NCBI GenBank assembly: GCA_009760855.2
Contig: WPIO01000002.1
Span: 12,122,501 to 12,186,500 of the forward strand
Direction: 5' to 3'
Origin: Cristatella mucedo
Lineage: Eukaryota > Bryozoa > Phylactolaemata > Cristatellidae
DNA length: 64,000 nt
Of the stretch, positions 1 through 11,662 are shown one piece after another (positions within the stretch are counted from its first letter, which is position 1; each line of letters opens with the position of its first letter). The notes beneath the pieces were generated by a model, which saw nothing but the letters and a program-made list of their open reading frames with translations, was not told where the DNA came from and did no database searches. The position numbers and the translations under genes are program-made.

Positions 1-640
1 CGCGGGGTCAGGACCGTCGCTAGCCGCGTGGGCGTAGCGTGGTTTATTATACTCGGGCTTCGGGGTTCGCTCAGTTGGCTCCGTCGATCCGGTGCGCGCG
101 GCGCTGCGTGAAGCCCTTGCACCGGCTCATAGCCACTGCATAACGGACCCACAATAACCTGTCGCTTTTGGCAACCAGCAGTTTCCGCTTGCGTTTTCAC
201 CGCACCGCAGCCCTGCTTCGAACAGTCCAGAACAGGTAGAGAACCAGGGACGAAAGTCCGCGAGGTCACATTTTACAGCCGACCGATCCAAGAACAATAG
301 TATCAACCTCGCCACCCACCTTGTCAGACCGCGCGGACTAAAGGAAATTAAAATTTGACTGGGGTGGTGACCTGACGTTTAGCGGGCAGATTTCAAGAGA
401 CGGCTTAATAAATGCACGGTCTGATTAAGCGGCTTGCATGCCAGACGGCACGGAGCCGGCCGGCCGGCCGGCTGGACGCTGTGCATGGAATTTTAAACGG
501 AACCTTAGCAGCGGCCGACTGTCGACTTTTCACAACGTCGTGAGGCGCGGCGAGTAAGCTGCACAACGAAAGTTAATCAGCTCGCATAGCCGTGTAGGGG
601 CTGCAGATTTGATAGCCGATCAGTCGATAGGGTGAACTCA
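1..640. other. Intergenic, nothing recognised
   Basis: GC-rich single-copy-looking sequence. Open frames here are short, unsupported and without recognisable protein similarity. No repeat family seen elsewhere in the window was noticed in it. Confidence 0.4.
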
Positions 641-1012
641 GGATGCAGGAAGCTTCTCACAATTGCCCGCTGAAGAAGGCCTGCAGGTAGGAACAGACTA
701 ATGTGACATCGCACCTTATGCTAAGCAGGTCCTACTTTGATTAGCTTAGCCGAGGAGAGCTCATGAACAGTCACAGCGACGATATCAGCGGAATACCCGA
801 AAATATGGCGCAGAAGTAAGGTGAAGGTCGGCATCGCGCTCGAAGTCTCCTAGGGTTCGCTCAGCGCTGGGTGGAATAACGAAGAAGCAACTCTCTGATG
901 AAGTGCTTCTGCATACTGGCCGGGCGTTTCTCATTGGCCTCAACTACCGACATCCTGATCAGCATACGATTAGCAGGTCGAGGCGTCTGTCAAAGCTACT
1001 GAGAGTACTTAC

Positions 1013-1170
1013 GTATAGAATTGAAGGTAGGCGCCATATCGCTACCCTTGTACCGGGCGAAAGACTCAGCAAATCTAAGCGGCGGATCTATGAAAGTAGG
1101 GAAAGGTTGCGTGTCACTTGGCCGTGTGGTGCCAATTTTCGACAACCCAATGCAGTATCCTACAACAACT
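1013..1170 (-). pseudogene. Exon-like segment duplicated at 47.2 kb
   Basis: Read on the minus strand, this segment encodes a peptide with the motifs VGYC, a Pro-rich FPTFIDPP and a terminal PTFNSIRKY. It runs into a consensus GTAAGT splice donor at about 1012. A second copy at about 47216-47400 gives VGYC, FPSLTDPP and PTFDFIRKY at the same spacing and with the same donor. Conservation at the protein level plus a shared donor suggests an exon of a duplicated host gene or of a repeated pseudogene family. No function is recognised and no convincing acceptor was located. Confidence 0.3.
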
Positions 1171-2394
1171 CCCATATAAAAATGTAGTATAATCAATCTA
1201 TTTTAATTACTGCATACTCCACCATGATAGCTACCATCAGCCCCGTGGTTTTTAACTTTTGTGATTCTATTCCAAGTAAAATTAAACGTAAGGCGTTTTG
1301 AAAAAACCCACGTGCCCAAAATTTCTTTCTAAGAACATCAAATATGCTGGGGTGGGAGCATTTGGTTAGTGAAAAAATGCAGAGTGTCAGAACGCTTCAG
1401 CACACAAAGGACCATCCACATGACACCAGCAAAGACCGGGTGGAATTTTGAACGGGTGGAATTTTAGCATTTTGTTAATGTCTTCAATTCAGGATAGGTA
1501 ACTTCAGTCAGAAGCCAGTTTTCCGGTCGTTTGGAGTATATGAACTAAAGGTAGGTCTCCCGAAGGATTTGACGTTGCTTAGAGGCACATTTAAATGAAT
1601 TAAATCAGAAGAGCTGGTAATACTATGGCAAGCCATATTGGGAGATTAGAAGGTTGCTTGCTTAGCTAGAGCGGTGCAAGAGGAAAAAAGACCAAGACAA
1701 CATGAGCAAATGCTTTTAACAAATTATAAATAAATTAAAATTTAAAGAATTGATAAACTAAATTAAACTAAACTAAATTGAAGTAAATAAAAAAACAAAT
1801 AAAAAAAATTTGCAAAATTTTTAAATTCGAAGTACGCTTGGCTACTTGACGAGGAGCCGGCGCCGCACGGGCGAACTGCTATAATGCGGAAATAACACCG
1901 CTCTCTACAGGGGGCCCCTGAAATTTTGCACCAACTTCTGGCTTCTTACTTCCGAGGTGGAAAAACCAGCCAGTAGGGATTTACGCATATCGAGACAAAA
2001 TGTTACAAACACTTTGGTCAGCTTCTATATAGTATATTTGTCTAAGCAAGCCCTATTTTTCTAATGTTGCTTAGCTAAAGGTAGGTAAGCTTGACAGCGG
2101 AGCTGACGTGGTCGTTTAGTGAAAGGTCACTCAGTTCTTTTGAGCTGGCCGCCGAGACTTTGTATGGCTGCAAGAAGAGGTACGCTGGCCGAGCCCATCT
2201 TGAGGAACTTTTTTTCCAATTTCTGATTCGCACTACGTTTGGTCATAACGAGTAAATTTGCTTCATCCTCATTCCATTTGAGAGAGTTTGCTTGCAGATA
2301 CCTGTAACTGTGAAATTCAGCACTACATGAAGCACGAGGGAGTCGCCCAACGATGCCCAGTAGAGATGGTGAGCCGTGAGATGACAAGCTAGTT

Positions 2395-2560
2395 ACGTTG
2401 GTTACTTTTCACGACCCCTAGACCAAGGTCGCGGGTTCGAATCCCATGGTGCTTTCAGAGTGATTCTTTATCGCCGCTGCAAGCGGTTGTGATAGCCGTG
2501 AAGGCTCCTCTATCGCTTTACAAAGCAGGCTGCTAAATCAGCTAGCATTTATTAGGTGAT
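2395..2560 (+). repeat. Degenerate tRNA-derived SINE-like fragment
   Basis: Contains a good pol III B-box (GGTTCGAATCC) at about 2434-2444, preceded by a fragment that also occurs just before the SINE at 39862 (motif CTTTTCACGAC). It sits within the outer LINE copy, whose own sequence resumes at about 2565. The A-box region is not well preserved. Confidence 0.4.
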
Positions 2561-3639
2561 GGGAGGCACTCGAGCAGTACTTGGCGATCGATAGCATCAC
2601 AAGCTTCCGAAAGATGAAAGAAAAAACAAGCAGACACACTCTATATAAGTCTGCATTCCTAAGAAGTTTGATTCACATCCAAAGCAATGCTGACTCTGCG
2701 GAGCGATTGGTTTTAAAAATAAAACTGGAACTCACTTGCTTGGTTTGAAGTTTCAACATACGAGTTCAGCTCGTCTACCACCCTTCATTCAGTGTCATTG
2801 ATAGGAGCGGTAGAAGGGAGACTTAGGCGGAGGATGCTCAAGTCTCTTAGTCTCTTAGTACTGCTTTCTTGAGTACAGGAATGACTACAGCCTATTTGAA
2901 TGGTGCTGAGACATTGCCTGAGGCTAAGGACTGTATTTCAATGTTAATTAAACATAGCAGCATCAGATCTGTGCATCGCAGAAGTAGGACAGTGGCAACA
3001 AGGTCTAGAGGAATAGTTTTTGTCGTTGATTGGGATATGAATTTCATGACGTGGTCACTCTTAGTCTGCTTGAATGCAGACGTTGAGTTGCTGCACGAAA
3101 TTGAGGAACAGGAGTCAAAAGAGAAGATGCTGCCACCATAGGCTTGGAATAACTGACCTTGGTAAATTTGTGGACAAAATAGCTAAGAGAAGCGATCAGA
3201 AATATCACTACAAGGATCACTAGGTAAGAAGCTATTTTGGGAGCGGTTAAGAAGATGGTTCACCGTAGTCTCCTCCATTTTGGCTTGTGCACCTGAGTTT
3301 CAACAATGCTTTTATAGGAGCTAGACTTGGCCTTTGCGAAGATCGATTGGTATGATATACAGCAGTCCTCGTGTGCCTATCGATGAACAGTCAGTCTTGA
3401 TCTTGTATATTTTCAAGCCTGTGCTTAGTAGACCTGGCTAGTGTAACGCTTGTGGTAAACCACAGACCGTCTGGGTGAGGGTGCACAGTGTGCTGAGTCA
3501 GAGGTGCAAAGTCGGCTATTGTCGTGTTGTAGCACTCTACCAATAATGATAGCTTGGTAGAAGGATTGAGTAGCAGGGGCGAAATTCGTATCTCCGTCTG
3601 CTGCTCCACAAAGCCATACAGATTAAGTGGGTGTTACGC

Positions 3640-4130
3640 AGGTCAAAATTTTTGCATAGCCCACTCACAGCCTTAGCAGCTTTCGATATGCATTTGGTAG
3701 CCAATAGGCTTCGTCTCGCGCCATAAAGAGAAAGTGGGAAGCATATCAGAGCCAGAAGAGCAGTTGAGATAGTGAGTAGCCTGGCTGTTCAAAAGTAGCT
3801 CAGGACCGCTGAAAAGGATGAGCCATAGTTGGCAGTAGGAAAGTAGTTGTCGTTGCGTAAGAATTATGGAAGCGAGTTCTACAGTCTTTGACCTCCAGAG
3901 CTAATGCTTCTGTTGCCATCGGTCTTTAAGTGGAAGAATGGAACAGCTAATTTATTGTCCATACAGGACACGAGGGCGCGAAGAGGCTGAAACTGGTGCT
4001 GCAGTTCAGCTAGGTACGAAGGAGCCAAGCCATGGCGGGCCTTGTAGGTCAGCCTAAGAACTTGGCTCTGTATCCTTTGCTCAACCAGCAACCATCCTAG
4101 CTCTTTGAGCAAAGGAGACACGTGATAAGG
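3640..4130 (-). mobile_element. 3' end of a second LINE family, nested
   Basis: The minus-strand frame at 3879-4181 has the hallmark C-terminal pattern of CR1/Jockey-type ORF2 proteins: a GWLLVEQRI block, then LTYKARHGLAPSYLAEL, then a SGGQRL block. Sequence on either side belongs to LINE family 1, so this piece inserted into the family 1 copy. Related pieces occur at 38885-39300, 47820-48130 and 50780-50995. Confidence 0.55.
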
Positions 4131-4351
4131 AGATATTCTCGCGTGAACACTATCGATGTCAAGGGCATTGAGATCTCGCAATTTGTATGTGGCTTTAGAT
4201 GAGGAGGAGGGAAAGAAGTGTACACTAAGTTAGATCTGCATGTGGTCAGATAAGCAGAACTTGGTAATAATAGGTGATGATAGTATCCAAGTGTAGGAGA
4301 TAATTCGATCGAGTATGCGGATCAGAAGACAAATCGGTCGAGTGTGTGAAT

Positions 4352-4507
4352 AGTAGAATGTGACTTTTCCATTTCATAGCCTCACCCTCAAATCGAGCAT
4401 TTTTTCACTCGATCTCGCTTTTTGCTCGATCTCGTTTCAAAATTGCTCTCTTCGAGTGTAAGTCTATGAAATGGAAAAATCCCAGACTACTCACCAAAAG
4501 TTTACTT
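4352..4507 (+). repeat. Left terminal inverted repeat
   Basis: Matches the reverse complement of 30323-30477 with few differences, beginning AGTAG(A/T)ATGTGA and ending CAAAAGTTTACTT. The 5'-AG terminus fits Polinton ends. The TIR contains its own inverted repeat, TTTTCCATTTCATAG at about 4365-4379 against CTATGAAATGGAAAA at about 4463-4477, and two copies of CTCGATCTCG between these arms. Confidence 0.9.
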
Positions 4508-4565
4508 AACTTTATATTATAGTAAATATTATTTAAATTAAATAAATTTTATTTCCTTAATATAG

Positions 4566-7500
4566 ATGTCAGAGAAAAATGAATTTTCACCTCGCGAGGA
4601 TGAATCGTTTAATGATCATGCAAAAAGATTAGTATCTTCTTATGAATTAAAGTTTGGTAATCAACCTTCTTTTAACAAGAAGTATGGTAATTCTTCTCGT
4701 ATAGTTCATTATCCAGTTTCTGCAGCTGATGTATAAACCATAATTGAAACTTTAACTACACACAAAGTAATAACTCCTAAAAAGAAAAAAGTAGATAGTT
4801 TCTTTAGTGAAACAAAACGTCTTCGTAAGATTTAAACCAGAGGTTGGTTTTTAGGAAGGAAAACTGCTAATGGTAATGAGATTGATTATGAGTATGAAGG
4901 TTTTAAATTAGAAGATTCAGATATTAATATATTAAAAGAAAATTGTACTCCAGGATTAATAGATGCTATGAATAGTGTTTCTTCAAGTATAAATAAAGTA
5001 AAGATGAGTCTTGTCATTCATGTTAAATTAGAAAATTCAAAAAGTGAAACTCTCTTTGCAGTATTGAATGGTTCTTCTCCAGAAATTTTGAATAGGGTTT
5101 CTCATTTTAGATCAATTATTGTAAAACATTTTGCTGTAATGTATAAAACACTTGATGATTGGAATGAGGGTGGTTCTTCTTGTAGAGTTGTAAAGATTGT
5201 TAGTGCTTTTGCAAAGTTTACAAGATATACTCCTCAAATTTGAAGTTCTTATATTCCTCTTCTTGATAAATTAAGAAACAAGAGATGTGTCATAAATATG
5301 AAGAATACTGAAGATAATTATTGTGCATTATGGTGTGTTTTAAGAGCATTGCATCCATCTATTAATCATAAAGAAGCAACTCATAATTTAAGAGTTATAT
5401 TACAAGAGAAGTATTCAGATATATTACATTTAATAAAACCACTATTTACAGCAAATGATGAAGATGATCCAAGGAATCAATTTAGTGTTAATAATAGTGT
5501 TCCAATTAGAGTTGAGGATATTCCAAAACTTGCTAAACTATATAATATTACTATAAATGTTTATCAATATACTCATTATTTATTTCCATTAATTGTTAAT
5601 TCTGAGGAAAGTGAGAATCATGTGGATCTTCTTTCGTATAGTGATCAAGGAAAATCTCATTATGTTCTTATTACAAATTTTAATTCTCTATGTAGGACTA
5701 GTAAAGATATTGGAGGAACAAGATTATTTTGTAAGAGATGTCTTTCAAGGTTTTATGAACCAGAAAAACTAGATGCTCATATTATTGATTATAATTCAGA
5801 ACATTGTGGAACATCTAAAGTTAAAATGCCACACGCAAATAGTAGAAAAGATGGGACTGGTGATCTGGTTATGTTTAGAGATTTTGATAAAATGATTAAG
5901 TCACCATTTGTTGCATATGCTGATTTTGAATGCTTACTAGGCTCAATTGATAATCCAGAAGAAGCAATAAAAGGATCTTTCAATCAACATAAACCTTGTT
6001 CAGGCGCATATGTAATTTTAAACCATGAGGGTAAAATCGTATCACAATATACTCAAACTTTTGGAGTTGATTGTGTTGATAAATTTATTATTTCACTCAA
6101 GGAAGATTTGAAAAAGAATAAAAAGGATCTTGAGAAAGCGCTTAAGAAACATAAAATTTATGATAAATCATCGATGACAGAAGAAGAGAAAAAAGAATAT
6201 GATAATGCAAATGCTTGTTGGATATGTGGTAAATTCTTAGATAAAAGTGAAAAGGTATTAGATCTATGTCATTTATCTGGTAAATACAGAGGAGCAGCAC
6301 ATGGATCTTGCAACTCAAAACTAAAAATCTCTGTAAATTCTTTAAAACTTCCAGTTTATATTCACAATCTTAGGGGATATGATTCTCATTTAATTGTTAG
6401 TGCACTCAATTGCGATGAAGATAAAAAACAAGTAATTGCCAATAATAAAGAAAGATTTTCAACTATAGATTTCGGAGAGTTATGTTTTAGAGATTCTTGT
6501 CAATTGTTACAAAGTTCTTTACCTAATCTAATGAAGAACTTATCAAAGGCAGATGATGAATTTACCACAATAAGACAACAGTTTAATGAGTTTTAAGGAA
6601 AACAATACGATAATAAAAAGATAGCATTACTTACAAGAAAAAGTGTTTATCCATACGAGTACATGGATTTTTTGCCAGATTTCAAGAAACAAGTTTACCA
6701 CCAATCAAAAAGTTTTACTCTAGTCTAAGGGGAGGTATCTCACAAGAAGATTACGAACATGCAAAAAAGTATGGAATGCATTTGAAATAAAAAATCTAAA
6801 GGACTATCATGACTTATATTTAAAGATTGATGTTTTAGGTTTGGTAGATGTTTTTGAGAGATTTCGTGATCTAATAATTAAAAATTATGAATTGGATCCT
6901 GCAAAGTTTTTAACAACTCCACAATTAACTTGGACTGCAGGTTTAAAACATACAGGTGTTGTTCTTGAATTATTACGGATCCAGATATATATTTATTCTT
7001 TGAGAAGGGAATCCGTGGCGGAATGACACAAGTTTCAAAGCGATATGCTAAAGCTAACAATCCAAGGTGTATTGATTTTGATCCTAAGAAATTAACTTCT
7101 TATCTTTTATACTTTGATGCAACCAATCTTTATGGATGGGCAATGAAACAGAATTTACCAACTGATGGTTTTAATTTCTTATCAAAACAAAAAGTAAAAT
7201 TCTGGAATGAGAATAAAGATGATATAATTAAGAAATTTAAGTCAACATCAAACAAAGGTTATGTTCTTGAAGTTGATATGCATTGCCCTAAAGAAAAACA
7301 TGATTATTTCTCCGATTATCCTTTACTTCCAGAGAACAAACGAGTAACAAAAGACAAATATTCCAATTATCAAAAGATTTTTAAGAGGATTAGTGATCCA
7401 GTAGAAAAACTAGTACTAGATTTAGAACCAAATGAAAAATATGTTATTCACTATCCTTATCTAAAGAATTGTTCTGAGTTAGGATATGAATTAACAAAAA

Positions 7501-8750
7501 TACATAGAGTATTAGAGTTTGATCAATCTAACTGGTTAGAAGAATATATTGATAACAATACTAAGCTTAGAAATAATGCAAAGCCTGATTTCGAAAAGGA
7601 CTTCTTTAAGTTATTAAATAATGCATTCTTTGGTAAGACAATAGAAAATGTTCGTGGGCGGAAAAACATTGAATTGTTAAATGGAGAATTGAGTGATGAT
7701 TTAGTTAGAATGATTAAGATTTATAGAAGTCCAAGGTTTGTTTATAGGAAAATATTATCTAATAACATTGTTTGTGTAGAAAGTAATAATGAGACAGTTA
7801 CAATTAACAAACCTATTTATGTGGGATTTTGTATTCTTGATTCATCAAAGATGTTAATGCAAAAGTTCTATTATCTAACGATGAAGAAAAGATATGACTC
7901 GTTATACTATATATACTCGTTATGACTTGTTATATACTGATACTGATTCACTTTTTATGGAGGTTTTTACAGAGGATGTTTATAAAGACTTTATTGAATA
8001 TCCAGAAACACTAGATCTAAATACTTTTCCTAGTGGTTATCCATTTTGGCAAGATGAAAAAGCAAAAAGTGTTATAAAAAGTAATAACAAGATCGTTGGG
8101 AAGTTTAAAGATGAGATAACAGATATAATTAAGTCAGCAATACTAAATGAATGCGTTTTCCTAAGACCAAAACTTTACTCTTATACTGTTTGTCTTGATG
8201 ATATTAAAGTTGATAATGAAGGAAAACAAATAGAAAGCACTAGGATTGTATGTGAAATGAATGAAAGATGTAACGAAGAAGGAAAGCAGATAGGACAATC
8301 TAAAAAACCAAAAGGAGTAAATAAAACTGTAGTTGATAAAAGTTTGAAGCATTCAGATTTTAAATCATGTCTTAGCACTAAAGAAGATCAATCTTGTGAG
8401 CAATCATTAATTAGAAGTGAAAAACATATCATGTATACTGTGAAACAAAACAAAGTTGCAATATCAGCATTCGAATCAAAACGTTACTGGCTAGACTGTG
8501 GTTGTTGTAGTTATGCATACGGTCATTACAAGATTGCAGAAGCATTAAACAATGGTACTAATCCAGGCCACTGTAAAACTTGTAATATTAGTATAGATAC
8601 CAAAAAGGAAGATTGAAAATACTAAAGCATTACCAGTAAAGAGAATTAGATTTTCAGAAAAAAAAGAAAAAAGAAGACGATAAAAAAGTAGTTAATATAC
8701 AAGAAGAAGTAGAGTTATACGAGTCAATGGAGAAATTTAGTATATATTAA
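4566..8750 (+). pseudogene. polB: Protein-primed family B DNA polymerase, broken
   Basis: Replicative polymerase of Polintons and adintoviruses. The start at 4566 directly follows a TATAG motif. A C2H2-like finger lies at about 5725-5805 and exonuclease I (ADFE) at about 5920. An endonuclease VII-like zinc cluster (CWIC...CHLSGKYRGAAHGSC) lies at about 6210-6320 and exonuclease II (GYDSHL) at about 6380. Polymerase motif A (FDATNLYG) is at about 7111, motif B (NNAFFGKT) at about 7615, and motif C (YTDTDS) at about 7933. In-frame stops occur at 4734, 4833, 5241 and about 6594. Frame changes occur near 6680, 6760-6790, 6975 and 7900, where a short local duplication of a TATACTCGTTATGA-like string precedes motif C, and again near 8610. 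The 5241 TGA is consistent with CGA-to-TGA decay. All catalytic motifs are recognisable but no continuous frame survives. Confidence 0.93.
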
Positions 8751-8774
8751 CAAAATTATTTTTACTATTATAGG

Positions 8775-9038
8775 ATGGATCCCAAAGAAATCGATATTAC
8801 CAGTTCTGATAGTGAGTCAGAGTATTCAGAGGATTCAATCGATGACCCTGATTATCAAATGGAAACAGAATCTGAATCTGAGTCTTACGAGTCTGAAGCT
8901 TCATCTTACATTGATACTGAATCAGAAGAGGGAGAAGATCTAGAAGAACTTCTATTTGGTAAACAATATGAAGATTTCACTGAACAGGAAGTAAAAGCAT
9001 ACCATTTTGAACCATTGGAAGAAGGAGAAGAGATTTAA
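8775..9038 (+). CDS. Small acidic Ser/Glu-rich protein
   Basis: An 87-residue open frame made mostly of Ser, Glu, Asp and Tyr, with repeated ESESE-type runs and very few basic residues. It is likely a disordered acidic protein. The ATG sits just after a TATTATAGG box like those of its neighbours. It follows the polymerase by about 25 bp. No family is recognised. Highly acidic small proteins are common in DNA viruses as transcription-related or histone-mimicking factors, but that role is only a guess here. Confidence 0.6.
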   Translation: MDPKEIDITSSDSESEYSEDSIDDPDYQMETESESESYESEASSYIDTESEEGEDLEELLFGKQYEDFTEQEVKAYHFEPLEEGEEI

Positions 9039-9076
9039 TCTCAATTAAATAAAATTTTATTTTCATATATACAAAA

Positions 9077-9351
9077 ATGGATGTCTCAAGAATTTTAAGT
9101 TGTGAACAATCTAGAGAAATTCCAGTAAAAATCTGTCTTCAAAACCTAAAGGTCAAGATAAACGTATAGCTAAACATTCACTAGACAAACTCATTCCAGA
9201 TATTGATAGTTCTTATATTATTATTCTTACAGATATATGTGATACATGCGACAAACTAATGAAGAGTCGTGGTAAGATATATGAGATGCTCGAGGAAGCA
9301 AATAAAAAATCTAAAAAACCAAAAACAAAATCAGGAGTACTAATTAATTAA
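9077..9351 (+). pseudogene. Small hypothetical gene, frameshifted
   Basis: The ATG at 9077 is preceded by TATATACAAAA. The first frame gives MDVSRILSCEQSREIPVKIC and runs to a stop at about 9166. Another frame continues to 9351 with a lysine-rich tail and a central segment LTDICDTCDKLMKS. The central segment resembles in layout the corresponding part of the next gene (DVTRMCDLYDEIDACEGL), so the two may be diverged duplicates. Function unknown. Confidence 0.4.
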
Positions 9352-9364
9352 TTTTATATAGGAA

Positions 9365-9601
9365 ATGGATTTACGAATAGCAAGAATTGTATGTCATGAT
9401 GATGTTAAAACCTATGCATATCATGTTTGCAGAAGTATTTCTTAGATTGATAAAAGGGATAAAAAGTCGTATTCGTATATCGCTAAACTACCTGATTCAA
9501 TTATTGGAGACGTAACAAGAATGTGTGATCTTTATGATGAAATAGATGCATGTGAAGGTCTTATATCTTCTATTTATAATGGTATTTATAGTAAGTTTTA
9601 A
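9365..9601 (+). pseudogene. 78-codon hypothetical gene with one in-frame stop
   Basis: The ATG at 9365 lies 4 nt after a TATATAGGAA-type box. The frame encodes a 78-codon protein ending at 9601, interrupted by one TAG at about 9443, just after the motif AYHVCRSIS. It is otherwise in frame throughout. Function not recognised; possible paralogue of the preceding gene. Confidence 0.45.
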
Positions 9602-9634
9602 TTTATATTTTATTTTTTAATTATTATACAGGAA

Positions 9635-10114
9635 TTGGAAGCCGTTACTGATCCCAGTCTTGCAACTACTGCATTGGCACTTAAATCTTACGTTGATTAT
9701 CTTGTTAGGTCAAGAATGACAGCTTATGATGAGCAAATGCTAAATTCTGATATTGCTGGTATGACTGATACTTCAGTTAGGAAATTCTATATTGATGAAG
9801 TAGATGCTGAAGCACAAAAGATTATTAGTGCAGGTCAAACTGAAGTTCTATCAGGTCTTGAGGAAACAGTTAGATCTAAAGTTGATGCTCTTCTCGATGA
9901 TCCTAGTGAGATTGCCAGTTATGCAACTTGGATTGCATCACAACTTCCAACAGAATCTACAGTCATATCTGGAGTATCTGGTGTTAAACCTGACATCTCT
10001 GGAATTGTTAAAGATGAGTGTTACGCAGTTCTACCAAGTATTACTGATGGTAAGAGTGCAAAACAAAAAGCAGCAGAGGCAGCACTAGCACAACCTGACC
10101 CAAGTGTAGTTTAA
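9635..10114 (+). CDS. Hypothetical 159-aa helical protein, start codon altered
   Basis: The open frame begins at a TTG (9635) exactly where an ATG would be expected from its neighbours: it follows TTATACAGGAA, the same box that precedes other genes of the element. An ATG-to-TTG loss is the simplest reading. The product is rich in Ala, Asp and Ser, mostly helical in appearance, and ends with an Ala/Pro-rich tail (AAEAALAQPDPSVV). No domain is recognised. The frame has no internal stop over 160 codons, so coding constraint may be recent. Confidence 0.6.
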   Translation: MEAVTDPSLATTALALKSYVDYLVRSRMTAYDEQMLNSDIAGMTDTSVRKFYIDEVDAEAQKIISAGQTEVLSGLEETVRSKVDALLDDPSEIASYATWIASQLPTESTVISGVSGVKPDISGIVKDECYAVLPSITDGKSAKQKAAEAALAQPDPSVV

Positions 10115-10150
10115 TTAAATTAAATAAAATATAAAAACAATATATAGAAG

Positions 10151-10540
10151 ATGAACATTGAGACAAGAAGTAAAGACTGTCTTTAAGAAGCACAAGGACA
10201 ACAGCATTCAAACTTTAAAATCTGTTCTTATCCAATGGGTAGAATTGAAGACATCAGATCAACTTTGTTAGGTGCTTTAAAACTAGCATTAGAATATAAA
10301 GCACTCAGAATTAACCAATCCGAACCAGAAATAGCAAATATATTTGTTAAAATTAGAGATGGTTCAATCTTTGAAGAGTTCCTTAAAGATTTAAAAATTG
10401 AAAAAATAAATAGTAAGAGATCTAAAGCTTACTCTAAAAAAATAGAATTAACTAAACAAATGATGAAAGAGAAAGAAGGAAAGAGTTTTCATACACCAGA
10501 AGAATTGATTAACGAGACTATGGATTGGTGGAAAATTTAA
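10151..10540 (+). pseudogene. Hypothetical gene with an early nonsense codon
   Basis: The ATG at 10151 directly follows a TATATAGAAG box. An in-frame TAA interrupts at 10184. The same frame is open from there to 10540 and is covered by a 101-aa ORF starting at 10235. The product is Lys/Glu-rich and helical, ending TMDWWKI. The stop codon overlaps that of the convergent minus-strand gene (10537). Function not recognised. Confidence 0.5.
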
Positions 10541-11079
10541 ATATCTGAAATATAAGTATTAACATATCTTTTTACTCCGTCTGTTTTATCTATCGATGCT
10601 GAAGGAGAGTAATAAACACCTTTAACTAATCCAATCTCAATATGATCTAAACCAGTTGGTGCTGTAATGTATGAACTATCTAAAACTGGATGTATAGCAC
10701 TAAAATTAAGAGTGACTTGTGAATTAGTATTTTAAATAGTAAAATTAGATGGTGAACTGTTTAATAAAATCATATTATCAACAACATCATCAAATCTTAG
10801 TTTGAAGTAAGTAATAAACCTTGGATTATAAGCAATCTTATGATAAAAGTTTATAATAATAATATCTCCATCTGTTAATTCTTCTTCAAAACCAAGTTCT
10901 GTTGATTTTTTAAAAGTAATAGTAATATTTGCTTTCATAACACTAAATGAAACATTAATTCCTGCAAATGTAAATGAATCATTATAATAAATTGATTTAG
11001 AAACTATGTAGTTAGTTATAGAATCAATAGAATTACTAATACCATCTGTTGCATTATCTATAGTAATTACTCTTATCAT
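10537..11079 (-). pseudogene. Beta-rich hypothetical protein of the fibre block, one stop
   Basis: A frame of 181 codons including the stop, read from 11079, with one in-frame TAA at about 10732-10734. The product is rich in Ile, Asn, Thr and Ser with alternating hydrophobic residues, as in beta-sandwich or fibre-head domains. It lacks the GDPV...YVD shaft repeats of its neighbours. Being the last of a minus-strand set of fibre-like genes, it may encode a fibre head or accessory attachment protein, but that is inference from position only. Confidence 0.5.
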
Positions 11080-11092
11080 TATTTATGAGTAT

Positions 11093-11661
11093 ACTACTTT
11101 TTTATTTTTATATCTGATAGTTTTGCTAAAACTTGTTTGTCATTAGAAGAAGAAAATGCTTGTGATGGTGCACCAATATTATTTACAGTTTGCAGTTAAA
11201 TTACCCAATATCCAATAAAACCAACATTATTAATAAATGTTCTAACAAAGGGTAATATTCCACACTTCAAATAAAAATGATGCATGTACTTATTAGCTAC
11301 TACATCAGTTGGAGAATAATTAGCATAATTATGTTCTTTTCTATTCATTATTAGTCTTTCAACACTTACATTTCCATTTACTGTCTCATCTTGCTTACAC
11401 ATTCATGTTTTTGTATCAACATATTGTTTTGTAGCAATATCTCTTCAATTTACAGGATCTGTTATTCTTACATATTTTTTTGTTTGCAGATAAATTACCA
11501 GCTATACGTTGATCTGAAACTGTATCTTTTCTTAGATAATTGTTATCAGCAAATGATTTATTAACAGTTTCTAATGAATCAATAGTTTCTCCAACATTAA
11601 TTATTTTATTTGAATCAAAATCCAAAGTTCCGTCTATTTGTAAATCTTTTCTACTAAGCAT
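11093..11661 (-). pseudogene. Fibre-like protein, broken copy (C)
   Basis: Starts with an ATG at 11661, with a TATATAG box about 20-25 nt upstream. The N-terminal part carries shaft-type phrases (DGTLDFDSNKIINVGE, NKSFADNNYLRKD). After a frameshift in an A-run near 11475 the phrase ITDPVN...ATKQYVDTKT appears, then stops, then a further open piece at 11196-11402 (NGNVSVERL...). These are the same N-x-I-x-N-[LV]-x-[DE]-P-[VI]...A-x-x-[KQ]-x-Y-V/A-D units as in the intact fibres at 11663-12559 and 26665-27522. Confidence 0.6.
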
Positions 11662-11662
11662 T

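Larger units (their letters stand above)
1480..4351 (-). mobile_element. Outer CR1/L2-like LINE copy (family 1), degraded
   Basis: This stretch is collinear with the better preserved LINE at 15855-18665. The piece near 1500-1600 matches the ORF2 C-terminus, 2000-2390 matches the post-RT region, 2560-3600 matches the RT and linker, and 4130-4345 matches the linker upstream of RT. It is riddled with stops and frameshifts. It is interrupted by a SINE-like piece (about 2395-2560) and by the 3' end of a second LINE family (3640-4130). The left TIR of the Polinton begins inside it, and its continuation is found immediately right of the other TIR (30478-30545). The Polinton therefore inserted into a pre-existing LINE. 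Confidence 0.7.

Noticed and set aside
4352-4507. CRISPR-like or origin repeat in the TIR (two CTCGATCTCG copies)
   Set aside because: Only two short direct copies within a foldback, in a eukaryotic setting.
5789-5983. Minus-strand frames under the polymerase
   Set aside because: Shadows of the PolB coding strand.
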